Assembly: GCA_035647075.1 (NCBI GenBank)
Contig: DASROF010000027.1
Location: forward strand, 4,206 to 68,205
Direction: 5' to 3'
Source: Gp6-AA40 sp035647075
Lineage (GTDB): Bacteria > Acidobacteriota > Vicinamibacteria > Vicinamibacterales > UBA2999
Length of the DNA stretch: 64,000 nt
A program made the position numbers and the translations under genes. This document shows positions 26,013-34,727 of this stretch, in pieces; the first letter of the stretch is position 1, and each line of letters starts with the position of its first letter. The notes below the pieces were generated by a model. That model did not search any database, had not been told where the DNA came from, and worked only from the letters and a program-made list of their open reading frames with translations.

Positions 26013-28071
26013 GCGCTTCGGCGCGCGATCGATTGCCGACGATCGTCCACAGACGCGCGGCCACCGCATAGCTCTCGGGTGTCGGCGTCGCGGCCACGAG
26101 CTCGTTCAGGACGTCCTCGACGGCCTCCTGACGGTTGGTCGCGGCATACAGCATCGCGAGGCGCGAGTAGACGTGCACGCTGCGCGGAAACGTCCGGAGC
26201 TCCTCGCGGTACTCCGCTTCCGCTTCGGAATAGCGTTCGAGATGTGCCAGCGACTCTCCGAGGTACAGATGCAGCTCGGGGATGCTGCGCTTCTGTGCAC
26301 GTGCCAGTGTCACCGCTTCCTGAAACGCCATCGCCGCGTCGTCGTACTTGTCTTGCTCATAAAGGAGACGACCGCGTACGAACGGTTCAACCGGGAGGGC
26401 CGGGTCCGCCTCGTGTGCCGCCTTTGCCTGAATCGTCGCGGTCTCCGCGTCGTTGCGCGACAGCGCGATTCTGGCGGCCAGCTCGTGTGCAGCGGCCCGC
26501 GTGCTCGTATCCGCGGTCTTCGCCAGCGCGATCGCTTCGTCGGCCTGATGGCCGGCCTGCTCGGCGCGGTCGGCGCGCATCAGCGCGTCTGCGAGTGCGA
26601 GCGCCAGGTCGGCTTCCTCCGGTTGCCGATCGCGAGCATCCTGGAGAACAGCGATCGCTTCGTCGAGCCGGCCCGCCCGCATCAACGCCGAGGCGAGCTG
26701 ATACTGCACCACCACGAGGTCGGGATGCGCGGCGACGATCGTCTGCAATGCCCGGATGCCGGCTGAATACTTCTTCTGTCCGATGAACAGGGCAGCGTCG
26801 CGATGCTGGGAGATGAGCGCCGTCTGATCCGTCACCGACAACAGCGGCGTGGTGACGTCGAGATGCGGAGGCGAGAGATAGCCGAGCAGCGCGACGCGCT
26901 CCTCGTCGGCCGGTGCGATGCGTGACGGGAGTGGAACGGGTGTCGCGCCGCTCAGCCGCTCGAGCTCATCGCGGAGGCGCACGGTTTCCGCGGCAGCACC
27001 GGTCTGCTCATCCGCGCTGGGAGCGAGCGACGTCAGCTCTTCGTCCGCGCCGCGCACGTACCGAAAGCGTGCGGTCGTCAACGCGTAGACGCCGTGACCG
27101 CCGAATCCATAGTGCGGCGCGAGCCATTCCGCGTAGAGCGGGCGATCCCGGATCGTCGCTCCTTCGTCAGTCAGCACCGCGCGCAGCGACCTGCCGCTCA
27201 GTGCGTCGGGGATCGGAGCACGCACGAGATCGAGCAGCGTCGGCACGAGGTCGATCTGCTGCACTGGTGCCGCGACACGTCGGCCTGCGCCTTCGCCTTC
27301 AGGCTGCTTGACGATCAGCGGAACGCGAAGCGCCGCGTCATCGAGCGTGCGCGTCGGCTCCTCGCCGTGGTCGCCAATCAGCACGATGGTTGCGCCGTCG
27401 TACAACTGACGGCTCTTCAGCAGAGCGGCGAGTCGCGCCACTGCGGCATCCGCATCCCGGTGATCGACCTGGACGAGGAGAAAGAAGCGGCGCCCGCCCT
27501 GCATGCGCACCCATGTCTCGGCGGCGTCAAGCGTTTCAGATGCGCTGCGTGCCAACACTGGCGACGCATCGTCAGCAGCGCGATCGGGGAGTTCGGCGTC
27601 GTAGAACCTGAATCCCTGCGCGACACCCGTGTCCGGCCGAAGCAGAAACGACGATACGGCCGCGCCCGTCGCGAAGCCGCGATTGCGAAGCATTTCCGCG
27701 AGCGTCTGGACCTCTTCCTTGAGCGTGAACCCTGCGTCGTCCCGGACGCCGTGTTGCGGTGGTAGTTGTCCGGACAGCAGCGAGGCATGCGCCGGCAGTG
27801 TCTGCGGCGACTGCGCATAGGCACGCTCGAAGACGACCGAATCTGACGCGAGCAGATCAATGGCCGGCGTATCGGTGCCCGGCGCGCCGTAAATCGGCAA
27901 CGTCGCTGCTGGCAAATTGTCGACAGTGATGAGGACGATGGGCCCCTGGTGCGCGGGCGATTCGCGTGCGAACCACCAGCCACCTGCCGCGGCGCCAACG
28001 ACGGCGAGAGCAAATGCGGAAGCGATGGTCACAGCGACCAGCGGCCGCAGCTTGCGAGGACCCTGTGTCAT
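25939..28071 (-). CDS. Membrane-anchored sulfatase-fold / TPR fusion protein
   Basis: A 710-residue protein: cytoplasmic stub, one membrane helix (10-34), an alkaline-phosphatase-superfamily sulfatase domain (about 44-330), a linker, and about seven TPR repeats (about 430-690). Metal motifs are partly kept: D51 in VDNLP and the C-terminal GDHGEE. The nucleophile site, normally C/S-x-P-x-R, reads TLPAH (T91), so formylglycine cannot form; a threonine nucleophile as in phosphotransferases of this superfamily is possible, or the domain is a binding module. Start overlaps the upstream stop (TGATG). Confidence 0.8.
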   Translation of the reverse strand: MTQGPRKLRPLVAVTIASAFALAVVGAAAGGWWFARESPAHQGPIVLITVDNLPAATLPIYGAPGTDTPAIDLLASDSVVFERAYAQSPQTLPAHASLLSGQLPPQHGVRDDAGFTLKEEVQTLAEMLRNRGFATGAAVSSFLLRPDTGVAQGFRFYDAELPDRAADDASPVLARSASETLDAAETWVRMQGGRRFFLLVQVDHRDADAAVARLAALLKSRQLYDGATIVLIGDHGEEPTRTLDDAALRVPLIVKQPEGEGAGRRVAAPVQQIDLVPTLLDLVRAPIPDALSGRSLRAVLTDEGATIRDRPLYAEWLAPHYGFGGHGVYALTTARFRYVRGADEELTSLAPSADEQTGAAAETVRLRDELERLSGATPVPLPSRIAPADEERVALLGYLSPPHLDVTTPLLSVTDQTALISQHRDAALFIGQKKYSAGIRALQTIVAAHPDLVVVQYQLASALMRAGRLDEAIAVLQDARDRQPEEADLALALADALMRADRAEQAGHQADEAIALAKTADTSTRAAAHELAARIALSRNDAETATIQAKAAHEADPALPVEPFVRGRLLYEQDKYDDAAMAFQEAVTLARAQKRSIPELHLYLGESLAHLERYSEAEAEYREELRTFPRSVHVYSRLAMLYAATNRQEAVEDVLNELVAATPTPESYAVAARLWTIVGNRSRAEALRSDARARFRGDPTLALLGKDGRR

Positions 28072-28733
28072 CAGTTCGGAATCGAGGACGCCTCGGCTTG
28101 CGTGGACGCGAGCTCAGCTTTCGCACGCCGGTCGTCGGGGTCCGCTTTCAGGAGCTCCGTATAGCACTCGATCGCGCGGTCAAGCGCTGCACGCCGTGCC
28201 GACGCGTCGGGCTCGAGCGCCGCCTTGCGGCGGTAGGCGGCACCAATCACGAGATTCAGAGACGTGAGACTCGCGTATCGGGTTCGGATGTCCTGATAGA
28301 CGCCGATCGCCTGATCGAGGCGTCCCTGATCGCGCATCATATTTGCCGCTGCGATCTGTGCCTGGATATTCGACGGAAGAGCTCCCGGCGTCAAACCAGG
28401 CTCGCGCGGCAGCACGAAGGGGATCGGCGGCGTGGCCGCGGTGCGGACAAGCCCGTCGCCCTGCATCGGCACGAACCCGGGCGCGTCGACCACGAAGGTG
28501 TAGGTTCCCACACGCAGGCCCACCATTCCCCAGCGTCCCTTCGAGTCGGAGGTGGAGATGAAACTGCGTGGGCCAAACTCCGGGTTGAAGGCACGGATCG
28601 TCGCGCCCTTGATCGGCTTGCCCTCGGCGTCGCGCACGGTCCCGCTGACTCGTGCGCTCTGCGCGTGGGCCGGTGCGGCGAGCGACAGCGCGCTGACGGC
28701 GACGACGACGATGCGGCGCAGGCATCGAACCAT
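28071..28733 (-). CDS. Secreted carboxypeptidase-regulatory-like / TPR protein
   Basis: A 220-residue exported protein. Signal peptide 1-24 (ends PAHAQSA), a CarboxypepD_reg-like beta-sandwich at about 25-105 (VSGTVRDAEGKPIKGATIRAF), then helical repeats with TPR character at 125-215. Probably a periplasmic partner of the sulfatase/TPR protein whose start overlaps its stop. A TAAGAT hexamer eight bases before the ATG and no Shine-Dalgarno suggest a very short or absent leader. Confidence 0.7.
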   Translation of the reverse strand: MVRCLRRIVVVAVSALSLAAPAHAQSARVSGTVRDAEGKPIKGATIRAFNPEFGPRSFISTSDSKGRWGMVGLRVGTYTFVVDAPGFVPMQGDGLVRTAATPPIPFVLPREPGLTPGALPSNIQAQIAAANMMRDQGRLDQAIGVYQDIRTRYASLTSLNLVIGAAYRRKAALEPDASARRAALDRAIECYTELLKADPDDRRAKAELASTQAEASSIPN

Positions 28734-28746
28734 GGCGGACTATCTT

Positions 28747-28825
28747 AACTCCCAACCTCCAACTCTCAACTTCCAAGTCCCCAGAGATTTATGCGCCTTT
28801 GGCAGTCGGGAATTTGGCAGTTGGG
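28747..28825. repeat. Two facing arrays of degenerate 7-bp and 15-bp repeats
   Basis: Five exact-phase heptamers at 28747-28781 (AACTCCC, AACCTCC, AACTCTC, AACTTCC, AAGTCCC) are followed after 16 bases by two copies of TTTGGCAGTYGGG (28798-28810 and 28813-28825, 15 bases apart). The second array is roughly the complement of the first, so the region can fold back (CCCAAC with GTTGGG). Fills the 97-base gap 28734-28830. Confidence 0.7.
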
Positions 28826-28830
28826 TGTGG

Positions 28831-29247
28831 TCAGTACAGGTGATACAGCATCAGATAGACGATCACTCCGGTCACCGACACGTACAACCACAGCGGTAGC
28901 GTCCATCGGGCGACGCGGACGTGCCGGCCGTAGTCGCCGCGAAGTCCGCGAGCCGCTGTCAGGAGCGCCAGGGGCAGAATCGTCGCCGCCAGGATGACGT
29001 GCGGGATCAGGACGACAAAGTAGACGACGCGGATCGCGCCGACGCCGCGGAATGGCACCGAGCCAGCGTTCGCGTGATAGATGACGTAGCTGATGAGGAA
29101 GAGGGCCGACGTGGTGAGTGCCAGCAACATGCAGCGCTTGTGGGCGTCGCGTCGGCCGCTTCGAATCAGGATGTAGCCGGCGACCAGAAATACGAATGCG
29201 AGCGCATTCAGGCTGGCATTGAGCGCGGGGAGATCGGCAATCGTCAT
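28831..29247 (-). CDS. DUF420 membrane protein (cytochrome oxidase assembly, CtaM-like)
   Basis: A 138-residue protein with about four helices of the DUF420 family. LPALNASLNALAFVFL at the N-terminus, the RRDAHKRCMLLAL histidine region and the C-terminal HVRVARWTLPLWLYVSVTGVIVYLML stretch are characteristic. In Bacillus a DUF420 protein (CtaM) is needed for maturation of heme A oxidases. The ATG at 29247 sits 16 bases after the ctaB stop; a longer reading would enter ctaB. Last gene of the heme A unit. Confidence 0.85.
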   Translation of the reverse strand: MTIADLPALNASLNALAFVFLVAGYILIRSGRRDAHKRCMLLALTTSALFLISYVIYHANAGSVPFRGVGAIRVVYFVVLIPHVILAATILPLALLTAARGLRGDYGRHVRVARWTLPLWLYVSVTGVIVYLMLYHLY

Positions 29248-29263
29248 CGGCGACGCGGCGGCG

Positions 29264-30202
29264 TCAGAGCCAGAGACGATCCGCCACGAGTGCTCCGAGC
29301 AGAATCGGCAGATACGTAATCGAGAAGAGAAAGAGTGCGCGCGCGTTTGGCATCGAGCGCTCACGCGCGAAGCGAAGCGTCAGCCAGACGAACAGCAACC
29401 CCAGCGCAGTCGCGACGATCGCATACGGAATCCCCGCGAGACCGACGACTGCGGGAAGAAGGCTGACCGGCCAGAGCGCGGCCGTGTAGATCAGCGCTTG
29501 TTGGCCTGTTCGCCGCCCGTCTGGTTCGAGCACCGGCAGGAGCGGGATGCCTGCGTTTGCGTAATCGTCGCGAAATAGCCAGGCGATCGCCAGGAAGTGC
29601 GGCATCTGCCAGAAGAACACGATCCCGAACAGTACGAGTGCCGGCAGCGTAATCCGCCCTGTTGCCGCGGTCCATCCGATCACCGGCGGCAGCGCGCCTG
29701 GGATCGCGCCGACGAGAGTGGCCAGCGACGTGCGGACTTTCAACGGCGTGTACACGAGCACGTAGCTGATCAACGTGGCCGCCGCCACCGCAGCCGCTGT
29801 GACGTTCACGAGCAGCGCGAGCTGAGCAAGGCCCATGACTGACAGCAAGACGCCGAACCAGGTGCCGTCGGCGACGCCCAGCCTGCCGCCCGGAAGCGGC
29901 CGCGTACTTGTCCGTCGCATCAACGCGTCCGTGCGGCGTTCCCACACCTGGTTGAGCGCCGCGGCGCCGCCGGCCACGAGTGCTGTCCCGACGAGCGTGT
30001 TCAGCAGCAGTGCGATTTCGACGCCTGAGGGGGACGCGAGATACAGGCCGGCCAGCGTGGTCGTCAGGACGAGCAGATTCAGGCGCGGCTTCGTCAGCAT
30101 CACGAAGTCCGCGAATCGGCGTTCGGTAGCCATTGTCACCGAGGCATTGGCACCAGCCGTCGGTCGCCGGTGCACGGTGGCGGCGGGTGCACTGGTCTTC
30201 AC
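29264..30202 (-). CDS. ctaB: Protoheme IX farnesyltransferase (heme O synthase)
   Basis: A 312-residue UbiA-family membrane enzyme that adds a farnesyl group to heme b. The aspartate-rich motif region is NQVWERRTDALMRRTSTRPLP near residue 90, with the second motif (FFWQMPHFLAIAWLFRDDY) near residue 200. Eight to nine helices. Its start overlaps the ctaA stop by four bases. Makes heme O for ctaA. A cytoplasmic N-terminus of about 30 residues is normal. Confidence 0.95.
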   Translation of the reverse strand: MKTSAPAATVHRRPTAGANASVTMATERRFADFVMLTKPRLNLLVLTTTLAGLYLASPSGVEIALLLNTLVGTALVAGGAAALNQVWERRTDALMRRTSTRPLPGGRLGVADGTWFGVLLSVMGLAQLALLVNVTAAAVAAATLISYVLVYTPLKVRTSLATLVGAIPGALPPVIGWTAATGRITLPALVLFGIVFFWQMPHFLAIAWLFRDDYANAGIPLLPVLEPDGRRTGQQALIYTAALWPVSLLPAVVGLAGIPYAIVATALGLLFVWLTLRFARERSMPNARALFLFSITYLPILLGALVADRLWL

Positions 30203-31215
30203 GCGCGCGCTCCGGGCCTGTTCGGCACGGAAGGTCCGCCAACAACGGCAGCGTGGGGCTGGTTCCGCCGGATTGCGGTGCCTTCGACAGCAGACCCACC
30301 GAATCCATCCACAGAAGCAAAACGGGATCGGTGAGCACGCAGCGCAAGGACGAGCGACGTCACCAGCACGCTTGCGCCTGTGACCACGTGCAGCGAGTTG
30401 ATGATGTAGTGCTTCTCAGTGAGCACGGTGTAGGCACCGAGCGTGACTTGCGCCGTCAGCAGCGCCAGCAGCAGAACCACTGGACGTACGAGCTCACCGC
30501 GCCCCCGGTGGTGGTAGAAGACGTGCCCGGCCGTCGCGACGATCAGCAGGCTTGTCACGAGCGCCCCGACACGATGCGCGAAATGGATGGCGATCTTCGG
30601 ATCCCAGTGCGGCGGAATGAGATGACCGAAGGCGAGAGGAAAGTCGGGGATGGCCAGCCCGGCGTCGGTGTGCCGCATCGTCGCCCCGATGAGGACCTGA
30701 ACGTAGATCCAGCCGGTCGTGACAATGGTGAGTTTCCGCAGCACGTCGTCATCAGAAGGCAAAGCCGTTGTGCGGTGAGTCCACCCGCGCGACGTCACCA
30801 GCGCGATTGCCGTGGTCAGACAGAACACGATCTGCGCCAGGCTGGCGTGTGCGATCGAAATCGGCTCCGGAAGGTACCAGAGCACCGTGATGCCGCCGAG
30901 GATGCCCTGCGCGATGACGGCGGCCAGCGCGATATAGCCAAGCCGCCGCACCCAGGCGCGAGGCTCTGCCCGCCACAGCCAGACCGCCAGCACCAGAATC
31001 AGAAAGCCGACCGTGCTTGCAATGAGGCGATGCGAATGCTCGAAGCGGATGCCCCCGACCATCTTGTCGAGCGGGAACGTGAACATGAAGTGGCCGTACG
31101 TGTTGGGCCAGTCGGGAACCGACAGGCCGGAGCCAGTGCTCGTGACGAGACCACCCGCGAAGATGAGCACGGCCGTCGAGAGCGCGACGAGCCGCGTGTA
31201 GAGCCTGAATGCCAT
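30199..31215 (-). CDS. ctaA: Heme A synthase (COX15/CtaA)
   Basis: A 338-residue membrane enzyme that oxidises heme O to heme A. Eight helices; the heme-ligand histidines are recognisable in FEHSHRLIAS, IAHASLAQ, AIHFAHRVGAL and NSLHVVTGA. GLVTSTGSGLSVPDWPNTYG at the N-terminus is the family signature, and the extra loop with HTDAGLAIPDFP is the second-half equivalent. Placed between a cupredoxin-like lipoprotein gene (adjacent stop) and ctaB. Oxidase subunit genes are not in the window. Confidence 0.94.
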   Translation of the reverse strand: MAFRLYTRLVALSTAVLIFAGGLVTSTGSGLSVPDWPNTYGHFMFTFPLDKMVGGIRFEHSHRLIASTVGFLILVLAVWLWRAEPRAWVRRLGYIALAAVIAQGILGGITVLWYLPEPISIAHASLAQIVFCLTTAIALVTSRGWTHRTTALPSDDDVLRKLTIVTTGWIYVQVLIGATMRHTDAGLAIPDFPLAFGHLIPPHWDPKIAIHFAHRVGALVTSLLIVATAGHVFYHHRGRGELVRPVVLLLALLTAQVTLGAYTVLTEKHYIINSLHVVTGASVLVTSLVLALRAHRSRFASVDGFGGSAVEGTAIRRNQPHAAVVGGPSVPNRPGARA

Positions 31216-31977
31216 CTAACTTTTGAACGTGAATGAAATATCGCTGGTTTGCTTGTCGCCGATGGTTACCGTCTGCGTCTGCGTGCCGAGCTTCTCGTGC
31301 CACGCCTCCACCGTGTACGTCCCCGGCGGCAGTCCTTTCAACTCAAAGCGGCCGTTGCCAGTGGTGACGGCATAAAACGGGTGGTCGAGCACGCCGACGA
31401 ACGCGTTCATCCATTTATGGACGTCGCACTTGAACGGGATCATGACTTCCTTGGTGCTGAACACGTGCGTGTGCTTGATGCCCGCCAGTTGATGCGCCAT
31501 GTTGAACTCGCGATTCTGCTGCGGTATCGCGTGCACGTTGTGAAGCGTGTCGTCGCTGCTGAGAATCTCGAGCGTCTGGCCCACCTGGATGCCGAGCACG
31601 TGCGGGACGTAGCGGCATCCTTTCTGATCCAGCACGACCGCGCTGGCCGGCACTGGAAAGACGCGATTGCCGAGCCCGTCCTTCACGTAGACGAACACAT
31701 TCTGCAGAGTGGAATCGCTGCCCACGACCACGCTCTCAGTCGCATTCTTTGGCTGCTTTTCGCAATACGGATCGGAATCCATGGTGATCGACTGGGCGGC
31801 CGGAGCCTTTCCATCCAGTTTCACTACACCGGTGATCGTTCCGGCTGTGGCCGGATCGACCGGATTGGCAACGACAGCGGACTGCGTCGGCGGCGGTTCT
31901 TCCTTGCTGCACGCGCCGGCGACGAGCGCCAGGCCAACCGCACAGCCGGTGATGACACGGACAAACGGCGATCTCAT
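31216..31977 (-). CDS. Cupredoxin-like lipoprotein with carboxypeptidase-regulatory tail
   Basis: A 253-residue lipoprotein (lipobox LVAGAC, cysteine at about residue 23). The middle part (about 45-190) resembles a methylamine-utilisation/plastocyanin-like domain: conserved cysteines in DPYCEKQP, LDQKGCRYVPHV and FKCDVHKWMNAFVGV, with His residues (TLHNVHAI, HKWM) that could bind copper. A small CarboxypepD_reg-like domain (195-250) follows. Its stop touches the ctaA start, so a copper or redox role in oxidase maturation is plausible but inferred. Confidence 0.7.
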   Translation of the reverse strand: MRSPFVRVITGCAVGLALVAGACSKEEPPPTQSAVVANPVDPATAGTITGVVKLDGKAPAAQSITMDSDPYCEKQPKNATESVVVGSDSTLQNVFVYVKDGLGNRVFPVPASAVVLDQKGCRYVPHVLGIQVGQTLEILSSDDTLHNVHAIPQQNREFNMAHQLAGIKHTHVFSTKEVMIPFKCDVHKWMNAFVGVLDHPFYAVTTGNGRFELKGLPPGTYTVEAWHEKLGTQTQTVTIGDKQTSDISFTFKS

Positions 31978-32022
31978 GGGGTGGACTCCGAACCCCTAAT
32001 TATCCCTGAACGGAGGCGCGGA

Positions 32023-33408
32023 TTAAGGGGTGCCGCCGGCCGCCTCGATCTTGCGGAGCACCCGGTCCTGCATCCACTGCGCGCTCCACCAGTCCACCGG
32101 CGTCACCTGCTCGCCGCCCACGAGCGTCGTGAAGTGGAGGTGGTCGCCGCCGGCGAGTCCGGTCTGACCGCTGCGTCCGATTTCCTGACCTTTATCGACT
32201 TTGTCACCGACTTTGACGCCAATGGACGAGAGGTGCCCGTAGAGCGACTGCACGCCGAGTCCATGGTCGATGATGACGCAGTTGCCGTAGATGCCGAGAT
32301 CGGCCGCGTGAACCACGACCCCGCGCTGCGCGGCGGAGACGGGAACGTTCGCCGTGACGGCGAGATCGAACCCAAGGTGGACCTGCTGGTCCACTTCCTT
32401 GCCCTTATAGATATAGGTCCTGGCGTCCGCAAACTGCGCCTGTACGGCCGAGTTGCCGAGCTGCTGGAACGCGTCCTTGAACATCAGCTGGGGTGAGCTC
32501 TTGCGCGCGAGTTCGCGGATGTACTGGTTGTTCTTCTGCCGCAGGTCGCGATTGATCTTCAGAAATCCGGCGAGCAGGTCGTCAGTTGGAATCTGTTCGT
32601 CAGGCGAGGCGGACGCGATCGCCGGGACGACGCGCTGAAGGAAGCGATCGTCGATTTCGATGCGGCTCTTCTTGTACTGCTTTGGGAAGACGCGGTAATC
32701 GAGCGGCACGACGACCTGATTGCCGGCCACGTCGCGGGCGAATACCTCCATCTTCGTGTCGGTCGGCTGATCGTAGAGCAGCGCGAAAAACGCAACGCGA
32801 AGCGCCGGATCGCCGGTAATCCCGGCACCCGCAGCGGGGAACGCGGGGTATTCCTTGTCGCCGACGCGGACGCCCGCCTGGACGTCCTCAGGCGTCACTC
32901 TGAACACGGCGAACTCGCTGCCGCCGAGGTTGATGAAGTGAAAGGTGGAGAGCACGGCGACCGTTGGTGGCTCCAGTCGCACCTGCACATCGCGCGTCGT
33001 GGTCGATTCGACCTGGCGGAGTCCCCAGAGCACTGGCCGTGCCGCGTGCACGACGATCCGCGCTGAACCGGACTTCAGATCCGGAATCGCGCGCTTGCCG
33101 ATCGGACGCATGACGATCAGCCTGTCGGCCGGGTCCTTACCCGTGGCTGGAGCATCGGGATTGACCGCAAACACGGGATATGTCTTCCCGCCCTGTTCGA
33201 GGCCGACATCCACGCGTGAGAACTTCCCACCCGGCGCCTGCACGACCATCTCCAGCGTGCCAGCCTGGCCGATGAATTTGCCCGGCTGCCGGATTTCGAT
33301 GGCTGGTCCGTCCATCCGTCCGGCCCAGAACCAGCCGGCGGCGACGACGATCAGGGCCAGAAGGATCAGCGAGAAGAGGAATTTGAGAAGGCCACGCATC
33401 CTCCGCAT
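32023..33408 (-). CDS. M23 family metallopeptidase, membrane-anchored
   Basis: A 461-residue protein with an N-terminal membrane helix (about 8-30), a long beta-rich region (40-290), and a C-terminal LytM/M23 peptidase domain (about 320-445). Zinc ligands appear intact: H and D in QVHLGFDLAV, and HLHF in GGDHLHFTTL; IIDHGLGVQSLYGHLS is also typical. Expected to cut peptidoglycan cross-links or to act in division or outer-membrane assembly. Lies 27 bases after the O-antigen ligase gene. Confidence 0.87.
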   Translation of the reverse strand: MRRMRGLLKFLFSLILLALIVVAAGWFWAGRMDGPAIEIRQPGKFIGQAGTLEMVVQAPGGKFSRVDVGLEQGGKTYPVFAVNPDAPATGKDPADRLIVMRPIGKRAIPDLKSGSARIVVHAARPVLWGLRQVESTTTRDVQVRLEPPTVAVLSTFHFINLGGSEFAVFRVTPEDVQAGVRVGDKEYPAFPAAGAGITGDPALRVAFFALLYDQPTDTKMEVFARDVAGNQVVVPLDYRVFPKQYKKSRIEIDDRFLQRVVPAIASASPDEQIPTDDLLAGFLKINRDLRQKNNQYIRELARKSSPQLMFKDAFQQLGNSAVQAQFADARTYIYKGKEVDQQVHLGFDLAVTANVPVSAAQRGVVVHAADLGIYGNCVIIDHGLGVQSLYGHLSSIGVKVGDKVDKGQEIGRSGQTGLAGGDHLHFTTLVGGEQVTPVDWWSAQWMQDRVLRKIEAAGGTP

Positions 33409-33435
33409 GATATCGCGCCGATCACACTGCTCCGG

Positions 33436-34725
33436 TCAGGAATGACTCGCCCGCGGCGGTAGAGACATCCGGAGGCCGCCAATGACGAGTAGTGCGATCG
33501 CCAGATTCATGCGCAGGCTGGCGATCGCGCGGGCGGCGATCAGCACTTCGGTCATCGACAGGATCTGGAACGCGGCCACCGATATCAGGGCCGCGCTGCT
33601 GAACAGCCGCTGCTGGCGGCCTCCCGATCGCCAGGCGCGCACCAGGGCCCGCACGACGACGAACCAGAGGAATAGCCATGCGGCGAGGCCCGGCACGCCG
33701 CTTTCGGTGAGGACGTGCAAGAGGGCGTTGTGCGCATGCCACCCATGCAGATGAAAGTCGAGGTCCGCCCGCGTGCCTGGCATCTGGTACGCCACTTCAT
33801 CAAACGTGCCTACGCCGATCCCGAAGAGCGGATGCGCCAGGAACATGTGCCAGGCCTCCCCCCAGACGCGCTGGCGCAGATCGATTCCGGGATTCCGAGA
33901 CCGATCAAAAAAGGTCGAGGTGATGAATGCGAAGACGCGGAGGTTGGTCGCAATCATGACGGCGCCGCCGACGGCCGCTACACCCATCAGCCACGCCCAG
34001 CGCTTCCAATATCCGAGATTGGCGAGGCACACCGCGATCGTCGTCACGGCGAAGACGAGCGCTCCCATCCGCGAGAGGAGCAGGTAGTTCGCGGCGCCCG
34101 CACCGATCCAGGCAGCTCCGTTCAGCCAGGAGGCCCATCGCCGTTGCTCGCCGATAAACCGGGCGAATAGAAACGGCGCGAACAGGTTGAAGACCCACGT
34201 GAGCTGCAGCTTGCCATCCCAGGCCACGGTTGGAATATGAAGCGGAATCTGATCGAGGCCTTCGGCAATACGCCAGGCGATGACGCGTGCCGAGAGGTAG
34301 AGCATGCCGATCGCCGTCACGATCCACACGGCGTCGGCCAGTCGTTCGTCTTCAAGGAGATGCGTGAGGTACCAGCAGAACCCGGCGATCGCGACGACAC
34401 ATCCGAGCGACCTGAGGCTGAGTGTTCGCTCCGGCGAGAACATCGTCGACAACGCAAAAGCCGCGAGGAGAGCGGCAAGCGGTGGATAGAGGAGCGCGGT
34501 TCGAGTCGGCCGCCTCAGGTTGATACGCCTGCTGACCATCAGCACCGGCAGCGAGACCGCGAACGCCACGAGGTACAGCCACGGCCACGCTGCCGACGGA
34601 TTCGGTTCGCCGAAGGTGGTGAGCCCATCGCCCGTGACCAGGAGGAACACGCCGGCGACTACGCACCACCCGCCAAACCTGGCGAGGTCCGACTGCACGG
34701 ACGCTAGAATAGTGTAAATATCCAC
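33436..34725 (-). CDS. O-antigen ligase family protein
   Basis: A 429-residue protein with about eleven helices and the large periplasmic loop of the Wzy_C/WaaL superfamily; the DLRQRVWGEAWHMFLAHPLFGIGVGTFDEV stretch with the R and later H (WHAHNALLHVLTE) matches. Joins O-chain from undecaprenyl diphosphate to lipid A core, or acts as polymerase. The GTG at 34725 lies two bases from the divergent wzm start; a GTG at 34698, seven or eight bases after a TATTCT hexamer, is an alternative leaderless start. Confidence 0.85.
   Translation of the reverse strand: MDIYTILASVQSDLARFGGWCVVAGVFLLVTGDGLTTFGEPNPSAAWPWLYLVAFAVSLPVLMVSRRINLRRPTRTALLYPPLAALLAAFALSTMFSPERTLSLRSLGCVVAIAGFCWYLTHLLEDERLADAVWIVTAIGMLYLSARVIAWRIAEGLDQIPLHIPTVAWDGKLQLTWVFNLFAPFLFARFIGEQRRWASWLNGAAWIGAGAANYLLLSRMGALVFAVTTIAVCLANLGYWKRWAWLMGVAAVGGAVMIATNLRVFAFITSTFFDRSRNPGIDLRQRVWGEAWHMFLAHPLFGIGVGTFDEVAYQMPGTRADLDFHLHGWHAHNALLHVLTESGVPGLAAWLFLWFVVVRALVRAWRSGGRQQRLFSSAALISVAAFQILSMTEVLIAARAIASLRMNLAIALLVIGGLRMSLPPRASHS
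34705..34711. promoter_or_regulatory. Shared A+T-rich divergent promoter core
   Basis: TAGAAT on the plus strand (34705-34710) and TATTCT on the minus strand (34706-34711) overlap almost completely. They would serve the exporter operon (ATG 34728) and the ligase (GTG 34725 or 34698). No convincing -35 hexamers. Confidence 0.4.
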
Positions 34726-34727
34726 GA

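Noticed and set aside
28747..28825. CRISPR array
   Set aside because: Units are 7 and 15 bases without spacers; no cas genes.
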